DNA of 64,000 nt, taken from the NCBI RefSeq assembly GCF_000383915.1, contig NZ_KB912942.1, forward strand, positions 5,948,564-6,012,563. Direction: 5' to 3'. A model generated the notes under the pieces. That model was not told the origin of the DNA. It made no database searches and saw only the letters and a list, made by a program, of their open reading frames with translations. The translations under genes and the position numbers were made by a program. Source of the DNA: Amycolatopsis benzoatilytica AK 16/65 (GTDB lineage Bacteria; Actinomycetota; Actinomycetes; Mycobacteriales; Pseudonocardiaceae). Below, one piece after another: positions 50,948 to 61,084 of the stretch (the first letter of the stretch is position 1; every line of letters begins with the position of its first letter).

Positions 50948-51961
50948 TCACCCCTTCCGCCTGCCCAGCCAAGCCAGCACCGCGCCGGCGCTGAACGCCC
51001 CCGCCACCGCACCGAAACCGGGCCCTTGCTGCACCGTCACCCGCGGCGCCAGCAGCACCGGGGCGGGCGGCTGGACGACCCGGCGCTGGTTCTCCGCCGA
51101 GGTGGCCGTCCACGCGGTCACCAGCAAAAGGAAGCGCGACACCAGGTTCGCGAACACCAGCAATCCGATCACTGGCCCGAACAGCGCCGCCGACGGGGAC
51201 TTCGTGACGCTCGCCAGGTAGTAGGTGGCGACCTGTTGCAGGACGACGAACCCGACCGCCGCGACGAGGGCGCCGCGGACCGCGCTGCGCATGGCGACGT
51301 GCTCCCGGGGCAGCCGGGCGATCACCCAGAGGAACACCAGGGCGTTGGCGAGCAGGCTGAGCACGATCGTCGCCAGCCTGAGCAGGAACTCCGCCCAGGA
51401 CTGGCCTTCGAGCCCGACCAGCCGCAGCAGCAGCGCTCCCAGCCCGCTGCCCGCGGCGGTCAGGCCGAACGAGATCACCAGCGCCAGCCCGAGCCCGATC
51501 AGCGACAGCAGGTCCCGGATCGTCCGGCCGACGAACGGTTCGGACTTCTTCTCCTGGCCCCACTGCGCGGTGAGCGCGTCGCGGAGGTTCGCCATCCAGC
51601 CGACGCCGGAGTACAACGCCAGCAGCAGACCGAAAACCCCGATGCTGCTGCCGGATTTCAGCGCCGCGCCGGTGATCTGCTGGACCAGGCCCCGCAGCCC
51701 TTCCGGCACCGAGTTGTCGATGCCGTGCGTCAGCTGGTCGATCACGGTCTGGTTGTGCCCGAACACCATGCCCATGATCGCGAACGCGACCATGAAGATC
51801 GGGAACACCGACAGCACGCTGAAATACGTGATCGCCGCCGCGTAGTGGTTGCCGTAGTTCTCGCCGAACGATTCGTTGGCTCGGATCAGGTGATCCAGCC
51901 ACGGGTACTTCCGCCGCAGCCGGGGCAGCAGCTTTTCCTTGTCACCGGTCTCTTTCGCCAC
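50948..51961 (-). CDS. YihY/BrkB-family inner membrane protein
   Basis: A 337-residue membrane protein with about six helices, of the family once called ribonuclease BN. The entry GENYGNHYAAAITYFSVLSV is characteristic, as is the following FPIFMVAFAIMGMVFG. The N-terminus (KLLPRLRRKYPWLDHLIRAN) is basic and cytoplasmic. The C-terminal 50 residues are Pro/Ala/Gly-rich. The function is not established; transport of ions or efflux has been proposed for relatives. It lies 107 bases from trpS on the same strand. Confidence 0.88.
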   Translation of the reverse strand: MAKETGDKEKLLPRLRRKYPWLDHLIRANESFGENYGNHYAAAITYFSVLSVFPIFMVAFAIMGMVFGHNQTVIDQLTHGIDNSVPEGLRGLVQQITGAALKSGSSIGVFGLLLALYSGVGWMANLRDALTAQWGQEKKSEPFVGRTIRDLLSLIGLGLALVISFGLTAAGSGLGALLLRLVGLEGQSWAEFLLRLATIVLSLLANALVFLWVIARLPREHVAMRSAVRGALVAAVGFVVLQQVATYYLASVTKSPSAALFGPVIGLLVFANLVSRFLLLVTAWTATSAENQRRVVQPPAPVLLAPRVTVQQGPGFGAVAGAFSAGAVLAWLGRRKG

Positions 51962-52068
51962 TGGAAAACGCTAACTACGGCAACCGCCTCCCGCAACGCG
52001 AGCGTGGCCTAACGGTTACTGATCGTGCGAGCCCGAGATCATCTTCCGCGCGGGATCGGCGGTGCCGC

Positions 52069-53100
<1,032 letters not shown>

Positions 53101-53303
53101 TCAGGCTGGCCAGCGCGGGTCGCCGCGGGCCCAGTGGTGCCGGGTTTCCGGCTGACTGTGGTCGATCGGCGCGACCTCCGAGCGCAAGATCGATTTCGCC
53201 GTGCGCTGGTGCCGGGTCGCGCGGTGCCGCCGTTTCGCCTGGAAGCGGCCGGGCTCGGATCGGCGCCTCCGGGCATTCGCCGGACGCGCGGATTGCCCGA
53301 GAG

Positions 53304-53825
53304 TCAGGACTGCTGAACCGGCTCCAGCGGCCGGGTCGCCTCGTCCGCCGAGATCCCGGCCGCTGCCTCCGCGACCTTCGCGCGGGCCTTCCGGCGCTGC
53401 CGGACCACGCCCAGTGCCATGCCCACGATCCCGAACCCGACCGCGACGAGCCCGACCGGCCCGAGCATCCCGAACCCGGCCGCCGTCTCGGCTCGGGCGA
53501 CGCCCTGGTCGGCGAACGCCGTGGCGGTCGTCCCGGCGAGAACGGCCAAGACCGTCGCCAGCACCGTCAGCACGCGCGCACTGGCCACCGCCAGCAGGCT
53601 CCCGGCCGCGCGCCGGACGCCGGGAGCCGAGACCCGGCTGCGAAGCGACCCCCGGACCGAACTGTGCGAAACCGGGCCGTCGACCGGGTGGCGAACCGGC
53701 GCGAGCGCCGCCGCCGGCGAACCGGTCAGCCCCGGCAGGGCGACGGGCGCGGCCACGATCGGGTGACGAGCTGGACGGCCAGCGGCCAGCGTGGACCGTG
53801 TCACGAACCGGCCTGGGTTGCGCAC
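53304..53825 (-). CDS. Membrane-associated protein with low-complexity N-terminus
   Basis: A predicted 173-residue protein. A basic, Pro/Ser/Arg-rich segment (about residues 1-75) is followed by two hydrophobic stretches: about 80-105 (LTVLATVLAVLAGTTATAFA) and about 120-142 (LGPVGLVAVGFGIVGMALGV), then a basic tail RQRRKARAK. The GTG at 53825 is chosen because GGGAGG lies 7 bases upstream. An internal GTG at 53588 would give a 94-residue protein starting with a normal signal-like helix, and that shorter form is a serious alternative. No family is recognised. Confidence 0.5.
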   Translation of the reverse strand: MRNPGRFVTRSTLAAGRPARHPIVAAPVALPGLTGSPAAALAPVRHPVDGPVSHSSVRGSLRSRVSAPGVRRAAGSLLAVASARVLTVLATVLAVLAGTTATAFADQGVARAETAAGFGMLGPVGLVAVGFGIVGMALGVVRQRRKARAKVAEAAAGISADEATRPLEPVQQS

Positions 53826-54155
53826 CGGAGTGCCTCCCGCGAAGTGACTGTTCCTGGTGAGCGTCTCACCCGTAAGGATGAGTTCTCGACGTGTTACTCG
53901 TGAAAAAACTACCGAGCGTGTCAAGTCCTGTCGGATCTGATCAACTCGGGCGCCGAGACTAGCGCCCACTCGGGGAGTAATCGTGGCCGCCCCCGCGGTG
54001 CTCGCGTCGTCCGTGGTCAGCGCCGTGCGCCGCCGGGCCGGGGACCGGAGGACCACGCACCGTGCCCTGCGCCCCCGGCGAAAACCGGTGCCTCAGCCCG
54101 GAACCGACTCGAACTACTCTTCGCGGGTTGTTCGCCAACCAGCCACCAGGAACGG
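53826..54155. other. Intergenic region between trpS-side gene and exonuclease gene
   Basis: Contains TTGACA on the minus strand (53919-53924), a good -35, with an AT-rich stretch of six Ts after it. It is probably the promoter of the gene ending at 53304. Nothing else convincing is seen. Confidence 0.45.
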
Positions 54156-54962
54156 TCAGCGCGGGAACGGCACGTCGTAGGTCGCGGTGACCGGCGCGTG
54201 GTCGGACCACCGCTGGTCGTACGACTCGGCCCGCTCGACCACCACCGAGGTCGCCTTCTCGGCGAGGCCGGGGGTGGCCAGCTGGCAGTCGATCCGCCAG
54301 CCCGAGTCGTTGTCGAACGCCTTGCCGCGGTAGGACCACCAGGTGTAGGGGCCCGGCCCTTCGGCGTCGAGCCGGCGCTGGACGTCGGCGTAGCCCGCCT
54401 CGTACACCCGGCCCAGCCATGCGCGCTCCTCCGGCAGGAAACCGGAGCTCTTCTGGTTGCCGCGCCAGTTCTTCAGGTCGACCGTGTCGTAGGCGATGTT
54501 CCAGTCGCCCACGACGACGACCTCCCGGCCATCCGCGGCGGCCTTCGCGCGCAGCTCGACCAGATAAGGCAGGAACGCCGCCATGAAGCGCTCCTTTTCG
54601 TCCTGCCGTTCGGTGCCGACCTCTCCGCTCGGCAGGTACAGGCTCGCCACCACCACGCCGGGCAGGTGCATCTCCAGATAACGCCCGCTGTCTTCGAACT
54701 CCGGCTCGCCGAACCCGACCCGCACCTCGTCCGGCTCGACCCGGCTGTACAGCGAAACCCCGTTGCGCCCCTTGACCGCCGACGACGCGTGCGCGGCGAA
54801 CCAGCCCTCCGGCTCGACCACCGACGCGGGCAGCTGCGCGGACTCGGCCCGCACTTCCTGACAAGCGACGACATCGGCCTCGGTAGCGGCGAGCCACTCG
54901 ACGAAGCCCTTATTGACGGCAGCCCGCAGGCCGTTGACATTGACAGTGGAGACGATCAGCAC
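54156..54962 (-). CDS. xth: Exodeoxyribonuclease III
   Basis: DNA repair nuclease of the endonuclease/exonuclease/phosphatase fold that acts at abasic sites, 268 residues. Conserved stretches in order are STVNVNGLRAA, VACQEVRAE (metal-binding Glu), VVVGDWNIA and RWSDHAPVTATY. The active-site Tyr is in SLYLPSGEV. The GTG at 54962 (VLIVSTVNV) is chosen; longer starts add basic, unrelated residues. It is divergent from the MBL-fold gene by 91 bases. Confidence 0.93.
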   Translation of the reverse strand: MLIVSTVNVNGLRAAVNKGFVEWLAATEADVVACQEVRAESAQLPASVVEPEGWFAAHASSAVKGRNGVSLYSRVEPDEVRVGFGEPEFEDSGRYLEMHLPGVVVASLYLPSGEVGTERQDEKERFMAAFLPYLVELRAKAAADGREVVVVGDWNIAYDTVDLKNWRGNQKSSGFLPEERAWLGRVYEAGYADVQRRLDAEGPGPYTWWSYRGKAFDNDSGWRIDCQLATPGLAEKATSVVVERAESYDQRWSDHAPVTATYDVPFPR

Positions 54963-55040
54963 CCACGGCACGCTACCCGCCGGGTCCGACAATTTTCCGC
55001 GCGAGGCGCGCAACGGGAGGCTTCGCCGCCTCGCCCGAGC

Positions 55041-55046
55041 GACAAT
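55041..55046 (+). promoter_or_regulatory. -10 box of leaderless MBL-fold gene
   Basis: GACAAT lies 7 bases before the ATG at 55054, which decides that start over the ATG inside the box itself (55045). Confidence 0.45.
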
Positions 55047-55053
55047 GTCCGCC

Positions 55054-55806
55054 ATGGCGAGCCTGACCGTACTGGGCAGCTCCGGCGCGTGGCCCGAACC
55101 CGGCCGCGCCTGCGCCGGGTTCCTGCTGTCCCACCAGAATTTCCACGTAGTGCTCGACCTCGGCTACGGAGCCGCGGCCAACCTGTTCCGGCATCTCCCG
55201 CCGAACCGGCTCAACGCGGTCCTCGTGACCCACGAGCACCCGGACCACATGGCCGACGTCAGCGCGCTGGGCCGCGCCTGGCACTACACCGTGCAGGCGA
55301 ACGCCAGCGGCGAACCGCCCCGGCTGCCGCTTTACTGCACTCCGGGCACCGTCCAGCGGCTGGCCGCGATGGAACCGCACCCGCACCCGGCCGATCTGTT
55401 CGACGTGCACGACCTCGCCGCCGGCACCCCGCCCGAGCTCGGCCCCTTCCGGCTCGCCCTGGTCCCGCTCCCCCACTACAAGCCGAACTTCGGCATCCGC
55501 CTGACCGCACCCGGCCTCACTGTCGCCTACACCGGCGACACCGGTCCTTCTCCCGCTATCGCCGACCTCGCCCGCGACGCCGACCTCCTCGTCTCCGACG
55601 CCACCCACCGCGTCGCGCCCTCGCCGCCCCGCTACCTCATGACCGCAGAGGAAGCCGGTCACTGGGCCGCCCAGGCCAACGCGCGCCGTCTCCTGCTTGC
55701 CCATTTCTGGCCCGGCACCGACCGCGCCGCCGCCGTCGCCGATGCGCAGGCCCATTTCCCTGGCGAGGTCCTGGCCGCCGAAGAAGGCCGCACCATCCTG
55801 CTCTGA
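55054..55806 (+). CDS. Metallo-beta-lactamase-fold hydrolase
   Basis: A 250-residue metal-dependent hydrolase. The metal-binding motif is VTHEHPDHMAD (HxHxDH-like), with further ligands in PLPHYKPNFG, YTGDTGPS and LAHFWPG. The sequence ASLTVLGSSGAWPEPGRACA at the N-terminus and overall length place it near RNase Z-like and phosphodiesterase members of the superfamily. Substrate unknown. It is divergent from the exonuclease gene. Confidence 0.88.
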   Translation: MASLTVLGSSGAWPEPGRACAGFLLSHQNFHVVLDLGYGAAANLFRHLPPNRLNAVLVTHEHPDHMADVSALGRAWHYTVQANASGEPPRLPLYCTPGTVQRLAAMEPHPHPADLFDVHDLAAGTPPELGPFRLALVPLPHYKPNFGIRLTAPGLTVAYTGDTGPSPAIADLARDADLLVSDATHRVAPSPPRYLMTAEEAGHWAAQANARRLLLAHFWPGTDRAAAVADAQAHFPGEVLAAEEGRTILL

Positions 55807-55970
55807 TCCGCGAAACGATCCCGAAGCCACCCGCGCGGCCACCTGCGCCGTGCTGACGACCGCGTCCTCCGCGCCGGCTACTCGCATTTACCAGTCGGCG
55901 CGCAGGCTGTGTCCGGCACCGGTACGGGCGGCCAGCGAAGCCGTGATTTCGGCGCTCAGCAATACCGCGG

Positions 55971-56282
55971 TCAGCACTTGGCGCCGGAAACCGGCTGCAC
56001 GAAGTTGTTCGCCACCCACTTGCCCTCGGCGATCTTCCGGAACCCGTTCTGCACCACGGTCTGCGCATCGAATTCCGCGCCGCGCAAATATTTGCCGACG
56101 ATTTTCCCGTTCCCCGCGGCGGTCTCCCGTGCGTTCAGCACGTCGGCGGTCACCGCAACCTTGCACCCGGTCGGCGATCCTTGCGCGTCGGCCTGCCCTT
56201 TCTGGCTCAGCGCGAAGACGATTACGACCGCCGCGATCGCCCCCACGATCATCAGCATCTTCTTGGGTATGCCCAGGATCAC
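55971..56282 (-). CDS. Exported SH3-like domain protein
   Basis: A 103-residue protein with an uncleaved or cleaved N-terminal helix (about 9-25, MLMIVGAIAAVVIVFALSQ). The bacterial SH3-like domain (about 40-103) contains ADVLNARETAAGNGKIVGKY and FRKIAEGKWVANNFVQPV. Two Cys (TGC and AKC) may form a disulfide. Such domains bind cell-wall peptides. The start ATG follows GGAGCGGCCGTG, weakly. It is located downstream of the icd terminator on the same strand. Confidence 0.82.
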   Translation of the reverse strand: MILGIPKKMLMIVGAIAAVVIVFALSQKGQADAQGSPTGCKVAVTADVLNARETAAGNGKIVGKYLRGAEFDAQTVVQNGFRKIAEGKWVANNFVQPVSGAKC

Positions 56283-56411
56283 GGCCGCTCCTCAGTCGCG
56301 AAAACCCCCTCGGCCAGGGTAGGCAACCCTGACCGGACCGGAACAGGTTTTCGCGCCGTTACCACCCGGAGGCGCCAACCCGGTCATCCGCGAAATACGA
56401 AGCGTGATAGC

Positions 56412-56448
56412 GAAGGGCACCTCGGAAGACTCCTCCGAGGTGCCCTTC
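56412..56448 (-). terminator. Terminator of icd
   Basis: GAAGGGCACCTCGGA and TCCGAGGTGCCCTTC pair perfectly (15 pairs) around AGACTCC, 22 bases after the icd stop. The outer GAAGGGC resembles the dispersed palindromes but the rest differs. Confidence 0.88.
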
Positions 56449-56469
56449 AGGTGAACAGCAGAAGAAAGA

Positions 56470-57693
56470 TCAGCCCTGCGCGATCTTCTTCGCCAGGTTC
56501 TCGTCCAGCGTCGCGAGGAATTCCTCGGTCGTCTGCCACTCCTGGTCCTTGCCGACCAGCAGCGCGAGGTCCTTGGTCATCTTGCCGCCTTCGACGGTGT
56601 CGACGACGACCTTCTCCAGGGTGTTCGCGAAGCCGATCAGCTCCTGGTTGCCGTCGAGCTTGCCGCGGTGCTCGAGGCCCCGGGTCCACGCGTAGATCGA
56701 CGCGATCGGGTTCGTCGAGGTCGGCTTGCCCTGCTGGTGCTGGCGGTAGTGCCGGGTGACCGTGCCGTGCGCCGCCTCGGCCTCGACGGTCTTGCCGTCC
56801 GGGGTGCGCAGCACCGAGGTCATCAGGCCGAGCGAGCCGAAGCCCTGCGCGACCGTGTCGGACTGGACGTCACCGTCGTAGTTCTTGCACGCCCAGACGT
56901 AGCCGCCCTCCCACTTGAGCGACGCGGCGACCATGTCGTCGATCAGCCGGTGCTCGTAGGTGATGCCCTTGGCGTCGAAGTCGGCCTTGAACTCGGCCTC
57001 GAAGATGTCCTGGAACACGTCCTTGAACATGCCGTCGTAGGCCTTGAGGATGGTGTTCTTGGTCGAGAGGTAGACCGGGTACTCGCGGTCGAGGCCGTAC
57101 TGCAGCGACGCGCGCGCGAAGTCCTCGATCGACTTGCGGAAGTTGTACATCCCCATCGCGACGCCGCCGCCCTCGGGGAAGTTCGCGACCTGGAACTCCA
57201 TCGGCTCGGAGCCGTCTTCCGGGGTGTAGGTCATCGTCAGCGTGCCCGGGCCGGGGACCTTGAAGTTGGTGGCCTTGTACTGGTCGCCGTGGGCGTGCCG
57301 GCCGATGATGATCGGCTTGGTCCAGCCCGGCACCAGGCGCGGCACGTTCCGCATGACGATCGGCTCGCGGAAGATCACGCCGCCGAGGATGTTGCGGATG
57401 GTGCCGTTCGGCGACAGCCACATCTTCTTGAGGCCGAACTCCTCCACGCGCGCCTCGTCCGGCGTGATGGTGGCGCACTTGACGCCTACGCCGTGCCGCT
57501 TGATGGCGTTGGCGGCGTCGACGGTGATCTGGTCGTCGGTGCGGTCCCGCTCCTCGATGCCCAGGTCGTAGTAGTCCAGGTTCACGTCCAGGTACGGGTG
57601 GATCAGCTTGTCCTTGATGAACTGCCAGATAATGCGGGTCATCTCGTCGCCGTCGAGTTCGACAACGGTGCCCTGGACCTTGATCTTGGCCAT
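56470..57693 (-). CDS. icd: Isocitrate dehydrogenase, NADP-dependent
   Basis: TCA-cycle enzyme that converts isocitrate to 2-oxoglutarate, 407 residues, of the eukaryote-like homodimeric type also known from mycobacterial Icd1. Substrate-site residues are in [12 protein letters not shown] and [17 protein letters not shown]. Metal ligands lie in [13 protein letters not shown] and NYDGDVQSD. The NADP-binding loop is [14 protein letters not shown]. The ATG at 57693 follows GGAG by 11 bases. It is transcribed alone with its own terminator. Confidence 0.96.
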   Translation of the reverse strand: MAKIKVQGTVVELDGDEMTRIIWQFIKDKLIHPYLDVNLDYYDLGIEERDRTDDQITVDAANAIKRHGVGVKCATITPDEARVEEFGLKKMWLSPNGTIRNILGGVIFREPIVMRNVPRLVPGWTKPIIIGRHAHGDQYKATNFKVPGPGTLTMTYTPEDGSEPMEFQVANFPEGGGVAMGMYNFRKSIEDFARASLQYGLDREYPVYLSTKNTILKAYDGMFKDVFQDIFEAEFKADFDAKGITYEHRLIDDMVAASLKWEGGYVWACKNYDGDVQSDTVAQGFGSLGLMTSVLRTPDGKTVEAEAAHGTVTRHYRQHQQGKPTSTNPIASIYAWTRGLEHRGKLDGNQELIGFANTLEKVVVDTVEGGKMTKDLALLVGKDQEWQTTEEFLATLDENLAKKIAQG

Positions 57694-58044
57694 GAGCAGC
57701 GGTGCTCCTTCCGCGGATCTTCGCGTTGCGTCTTTGCTCTCTTCGTAGCGGTACAAGCGTACTGCTTAACAGAGCTGGATGGTTCCAGAAGTGGTCGGAA
57801 TCAAGTCTCCACCACCCTTGACTCCAGCCGTCGGCCGGGCCGTTCGCGGAACCGGACGAGTCCGGCGGCCCTCCCGGCGTCGCCCCGGCGGGCAGCCGGA
57901 CCGCTGCCGCCCTGCTCGACTGGATGGTTCGGGCGCACTGCCGGAAACGGGATTCTCCTGGTCAGCATCGGTCTCGCGGAGCGGTTTGGCGTGCCGGCGA
58001 AGGCAGCCGCGAACCGGCCGCGGGCCCGGTGAGAACATTTGCAG
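57694..58044. other. Intergenic region between icd and DUF2203 gene
   Basis: Upstream of icd, GTACAAGCGTAC (57751-57762) is a small inverted repeat in the probable icd promoter, near TGTTAAG on the minus strand. The rest (57780-58040) has no supportable gene; it is GC-rich with short imperfect inverted repeats. Confidence 0.45.
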
Positions 58045-58410
58045 ATGGGACTGTTCACTCTCGCCGAGGCCCGTGCCGAACTAGCCCGGCTCCGTCCCGT
58101 CCTCGGCGAACTGATCCGGCTGCGCGCCGACGCCGCCGAACTCGCCGCGTCGCTGCGCCCGGGCGGGCCGGACACCGAGCTCGGCGGGCTGCCGGAGTGG
58201 AAGGCCGCGCAGGCCCGGCTGGACGACCTGATGGCCGCGGTGCAGGCGACCGGGGCGGAGCTGAAGGGGTTCGCCCCGCTGCTGGTGGACTTCCCGGCTT
58301 CGCTCGAGGGCGAGGACGTGCTGCTGTGCTGGCTTGAGGGCGACGCCGGGCTGTCCTGGTACCACCGGGTCGACCTCGGCTTCGCCGGCCGCCGGCCGAT
58401 TCCGGGATAA
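58045..58410 (+). CDS. DUF2203 family protein
   Basis: A 121-residue soluble protein. The N-terminal helical pair (FTLAEARAELARLRPVLGEL) leads into the conserved C-terminal GLAPLLVDF-like stretch (GFAPLLVDFPASLEG), VLLCWLEGD and WYHRVDLGFAGRRPI, diagnostic of DUF2203. Function unknown. The ATG at 58045 is taken over an in-frame TTG two codons earlier. Confidence 0.85.
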   Translation: MGLFTLAEARAELARLRPVLGELIRLRADAAELAASLRPGGPDTELGGLPEWKAAQARLDDLMAAVQATGAELKGFAPLLVDFPASLEGEDVLLCWLEGDAGLSWYHRVDLGFAGRRPIPG

Positions 58411-58427
58411 TCGCTGGTCCGCCCTAC

Positions 58428-58433
58428 TACGGT
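58428..58433 (+). promoter_or_regulatory. -10 box of leaderless methyltransferase gene
   Basis: TACGGT lies 6 bases before the GTG at 58440, within the 29-base gap after the DUF2203 gene. Confidence 0.45.
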
Positions 58434-58439
58434 GAGCTG

Positions 58440-59039
58440 GTGAGCACGCCTTTCGACGCCGACGCGGCGGAATACGACGAAGACACCTTCCACCCCTACG
58501 TGGCCGAACAGCTGATCAGTGGTCTGGACCGCGCGCCGAAGCTGCTGGTGGACGTGGCCGCCGGCACCGGCGCGGCGGCGTTCGCGGCGCTGCGGCTGGA
58601 CCCGGCGGCGGTGCTCGCGATCGACCTGTCCCCCGCGATGATCGAGATCGCCCGGGACAAGGCCGCCGTCCAGGACCCGGACGGACGCATCACGTGGCAG
58701 GTGGGCTCGGCGCTGCCGCTGCCTGTCGCCGACCGCGAAGCCGACGCGGTGGTGTGCGCGTCCGCACTGCACTTCCTCGGTCAGCGCGCACTGACCGACT
58801 GGCACCGAGTCCTGCGCCCGGGCGGGAAGCTGGCGTTCAGCATGGTGTCGGCGGAGCGGTTCAAGCCGAGCGGCAAGTTCGCCGAGCTGGTGCCGCGCGA
58901 CCTGCGCGTCCCGAGCACTCTGGAGGAGGCGGCGGCGCTGGCCACCGACGCCGGTTTCCGCTCGGCGACAGCACAGCACGTTCAGCTCGACCAGGGCGAC
59001 CGAGTCCGGCAGGTGTTCGCAGTGTTCGCCGAGGCTTAA
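58440..59039 (+). CDS. Class I SAM-dependent methyltransferase
   Basis: A 199-residue methyltransferase. Motif I is LLVDVAAGTGAAAFA, with the acidic ribose-binding Asp in VLAIDLSPAM and motif IV-like ADAVVCASALHFL. WHRVLRPGGKLAFSMV is the typical post-motif. The N-terminus (FDADAAEYDEDTFHPYV) is short, and no substrate-binding insertion is recognised. The substrate is unknown. It is followed 50 bases later by palindrome copy 9. Confidence 0.87.
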   Translation: MSTPFDADAAEYDEDTFHPYVAEQLISGLDRAPKLLVDVAAGTGAAAFAALRLDPAAVLAIDLSPAMIEIARDKAAVQDPDGRITWQVGSALPLPVADREADAVVCASALHFLGQRALTDWHRVLRPGGKLAFSMVSAERFKPSGKFAELVPRDLRVPSTLEEAAALATDAGFRSATAQHVQLDQGDRVRQVFAVFAEA

Positions 59040-59043
59040 AGCT

Positions 59044-59147
59044 TGTCTCACGTGGTGCTGTCGTGATGCCTGGGCGGGCAGTGTGCGTCTGTCCGTGAAG
59101 GGCCCCTTCAGGGACTTGGATTCCCTCAAGGGGCCCTTCACGGATAG
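59044..59147. repeat. Dispersed palindrome, copy 9, with extended flank
   Basis: GTCCGTGAAGGGCCCCTTCA at the left and CTCAAGGGGCCCTTCACGGA at the right (59089-59147 including the outer CT/AG pair). The preceding TGGTGCTGTCGTGA...CTGGGCGG...CAGTGTG matches the flank of copy 4. It lies between convergent genes. Confidence 0.92.
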
Positions 59148-59219
59148 GCCAGCGGACGGTCGGTGCTCGTGCTGTCCGCCGCGCCCGGCCAGCTGGGGCA
59201 TGGTGAAGCCGGCGCTTTC

Positions 59220-59633
59220 TCAGCCGTGCAGCCGAGCCCCCTTGAGCACCTTGTCCACCGCGTTCTTCGGCCCGTGCACCGCCATCCCCGCGAGCGCCAG
59301 TTTCTCCGTCGGCACCGCCCGCACCGCGGCGCGGTTGTCGACGTCGTTGCCGGTCTGGAACAGCTCGTCGGTGAAGATCGAGAAACGCAGCCCGCGGGCG
59401 AGGGCCCGGCCGCGCGCGGTGCCGAGCACCTCGGCGGCGGCCTCGAACACCAGTACCGGCTGGCGGAACATCGGAAGGTACTCCGTGTCGTCTGCGTCGA
59501 GGTAGGGCTCGCCGAGCAGTTCCGGTGTCTCCCGGGCCAGCCCGCTCACCAGGAACGCCGTGACGTTCAGCCGTTGCCAGGTCGCCAAGTCGTCCCGCAG
59601 CAGCACGGCGATCTTAGTGTCGAATCGGATCAT
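59220..59633 (-). CDS. DUF2000 family protein
   Basis: A 137-residue protein, near the usual length of DUF2000. The start MIRFDTKIAVLLRDDLATWQ and the C-terminal PTEKLALAGMAVHGPKNAVD match this family, which adopts a peptidyl-tRNA-hydrolase-like fold. Function unknown. It is divergent from the AraC regulator gene, 50 bases apart, the usual context when the regulator controls it. Confidence 0.88.
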   Translation of the reverse strand: MIRFDTKIAVLLRDDLATWQRLNVTAFLVSGLARETPELLGEPYLDADDTEYLPMFRQPVLVFEAAAEVLGTARGRALARGLRFSIFTDELFQTGNDVDNRAAVRAVPTEKLALAGMAVHGPKNAVDKVLKGARLHG

Positions 59634-59671
59634 GCCGCCCAGCTTCGGCCGGGCCAGGCGCGCGAGTCTTG

Positions 59672-59677
59672 TACGTT
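59672..59677 (+). promoter_or_regulatory. -10 box of leaderless araC-type gene
   Basis: TACGTT lies 6 bases before the ATG at 59684, in the short gap to the divergent DUF2000 gene. Confidence 0.5.
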
Positions 59678-59683
59678 GTGAAC

Positions 59684-60445
59684 ATGGCCGTGTCCGCCTG
59701 GCACCCGCCGGTGCCCGGAATCGCCGAGGCGTTCTACGCGCGGTTCACCGACCATGCCTACCCCGCGCACACGCACGAAACCTGGACGTTGCTGATCGTC
59801 GATGACGGCGCGATCGCCTACGACCTGGACCGGCACCACCACGGCGCGCTCGGCGCCTCGGTCACGCTGCTGCCGCCGAACGTCGCGCACGACGGGCGCT
59901 CCGCCACTAGTCACGGTTTCCGCAAACGCGTGCTGTACCTGGACGCCGACGTCATCGGCGAAGACCTCATCGGTGCCGCCGTCGACCAGCCGAGCCTGCG
60001 GGACCCGGTGTTGCGCACGAGAATCCACCAGCTGCACGAGTCGCTCGGCGACCCGCTGGAGGCGGAAAGCAGGCTCGCGCTGGTCGCCCATCGGCTGCGC
60101 ACCCACCTGGGCCACCCAGCCAGGACGCCGCCCGAGCGCGGCCTGGCCGACAGTCTGCGCGACCTGCTGGACGAACGGCTGCCCGGGACGCTGACCCTCG
60201 CCGAGGCGTCCGGTCTGCTCAACGCGCACCCGGTCCACCTGGTCCGAGCCTTCGGCCGCCGCTTCGGCTTGCCCCCGCACCGCTATGTCACCGGCCGCCG
60301 CGTCGACCGCGCCCGGCGGCTGCTGCTCGACGGCATCCCGCCGTCCGCCGTCGCGGTGACCGCCGGGTTCGCCGACCAGGCCCATCTCACCCGGCACTTC
60401 CGCCGTTACCTCGGCACCACCCCGGCCCGCTTCGCACGCGGTTGA
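59684..60445 (+). CDS. AraC-family transcriptional regulator
   Basis: A 253-residue regulator. The N-terminal cupin-like sensor (residues about 15-95) has AHTHETWTLLIVDDGAIAYDL. The C-terminal double helix-turn-helix (about 165-253) includes LTLAEASGLLNAHPVHLVRAF and GFADQAHLTRHFRRYLGTTP (in separate stretches). It probably regulates the divergent DUF2000 gene. The inducer is unknown. Confidence 0.92.
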   Translation: MAVSAWHPPVPGIAEAFYARFTDHAYPAHTHETWTLLIVDDGAIAYDLDRHHHGALGASVTLLPPNVAHDGRSATSHGFRKRVLYLDADVIGEDLIGAAVDQPSLRDPVLRTRIHQLHESLGDPLEAESRLALVAHRLRTHLGHPARTPPERGLADSLRDLLDERLPGTLTLAEASGLLNAHPVHLVRAFGRRFGLPPHRYVTGRRVDRARRLLLDGIPPSAVAVTAGFADQAHLTRHFRRYLGTTPARFARG

Positions 60446-60472
60446 CCGGCCGGTTTGTGCGAAGATGACGCC

Positions 60473-61054
60473 ATGCTGCGCGAACTGCACCTGACCGGCG
60501 ACGAGGCCGCCGACAAGCTGCTCAACGACGACCCGTTCGCCCTGCTCACCGGGATGCTCCTGGACCAGCAGTACCCGATGGAGCACGCGTTCGCCGGCCC
60601 GCGGAAGATCGCCGACCGGATGGACGGGTTCGACCTGGGCAAGATCGCCGCGACCGACGTCGAGGAGTTCGTGGAGATGTGCGTGGTGCCGCCGGCGATC
60701 CACCGCTACGGCGGTTCGATGGCGCGCCGGGTGCACGCTCTCGCGCTGCACATCATCGAGAACTACGACGGCAAGACCGAGGGCATCTGGCTCGACGGGC
60801 GACCGAAGCCGGACGGCGAAGAGGTCTTGAAGCGACTCAAGGCGCTGCCCGGTTTCGGCGAACAGAAGGCGAAGATTTTCCTGGCGCTGCTGGGCAAGCA
60901 GCGCGGAATCACCCCGAAGGGCTGGCGCGAAGCAGCCGGCTCGTACGGCGACCGCGGCTCCCGACGGTCCATTGCGGACGTGACGGACGCGAAGACGCTC
61001 GGCGAGGTGCGCGCGTTCAAAAAGGCAGCGAAGGCAGCCGCAAAAGCTGGCTGA
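60473..61054 (+). CDS. HhH-GPD-type base-excision repair protein
   Basis: A 193-residue DNA repair protein. The HhH motif is LKALPGFGEQKAKIFLALLG (about residues 122-141). The N-terminal part (DPFALLTGMLLDQQYPMEHA) matches the start of the HhH-GPD fold. No C-terminal iron-sulfur cysteines are present, unlike Endo III. The catalytic Lys/Asp of known glycosylases cannot be assigned with certainty. The ATG at 60473 follows GAAGAT by 6 bases. It may be leaderless. Confidence 0.85.
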   Translation: MLRELHLTGDEAADKLLNDDPFALLTGMLLDQQYPMEHAFAGPRKIADRMDGFDLGKIAATDVEEFVEMCVVPPAIHRYGGSMARRVHALALHIIENYDGKTEGIWLDGRPKPDGEEVLKRLKALPGFGEQKAKIFLALLGKQRGITPKGWREAAGSYGDRGSRRSIADVTDAKTLGEVRAFKKAAKAAAKAG

Positions 61055-61084
61055 GCCTGGTGCGTGTTGGTGCCGGTTCTGACC

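Noticed and set aside
56412..56448. icd terminator as a tenth member of the dispersed palindrome family
   Set aside because: Only the outer GAAGGGC/GCCCTTC is shared; the GTCCGT ends and CCCCTT core are absent.
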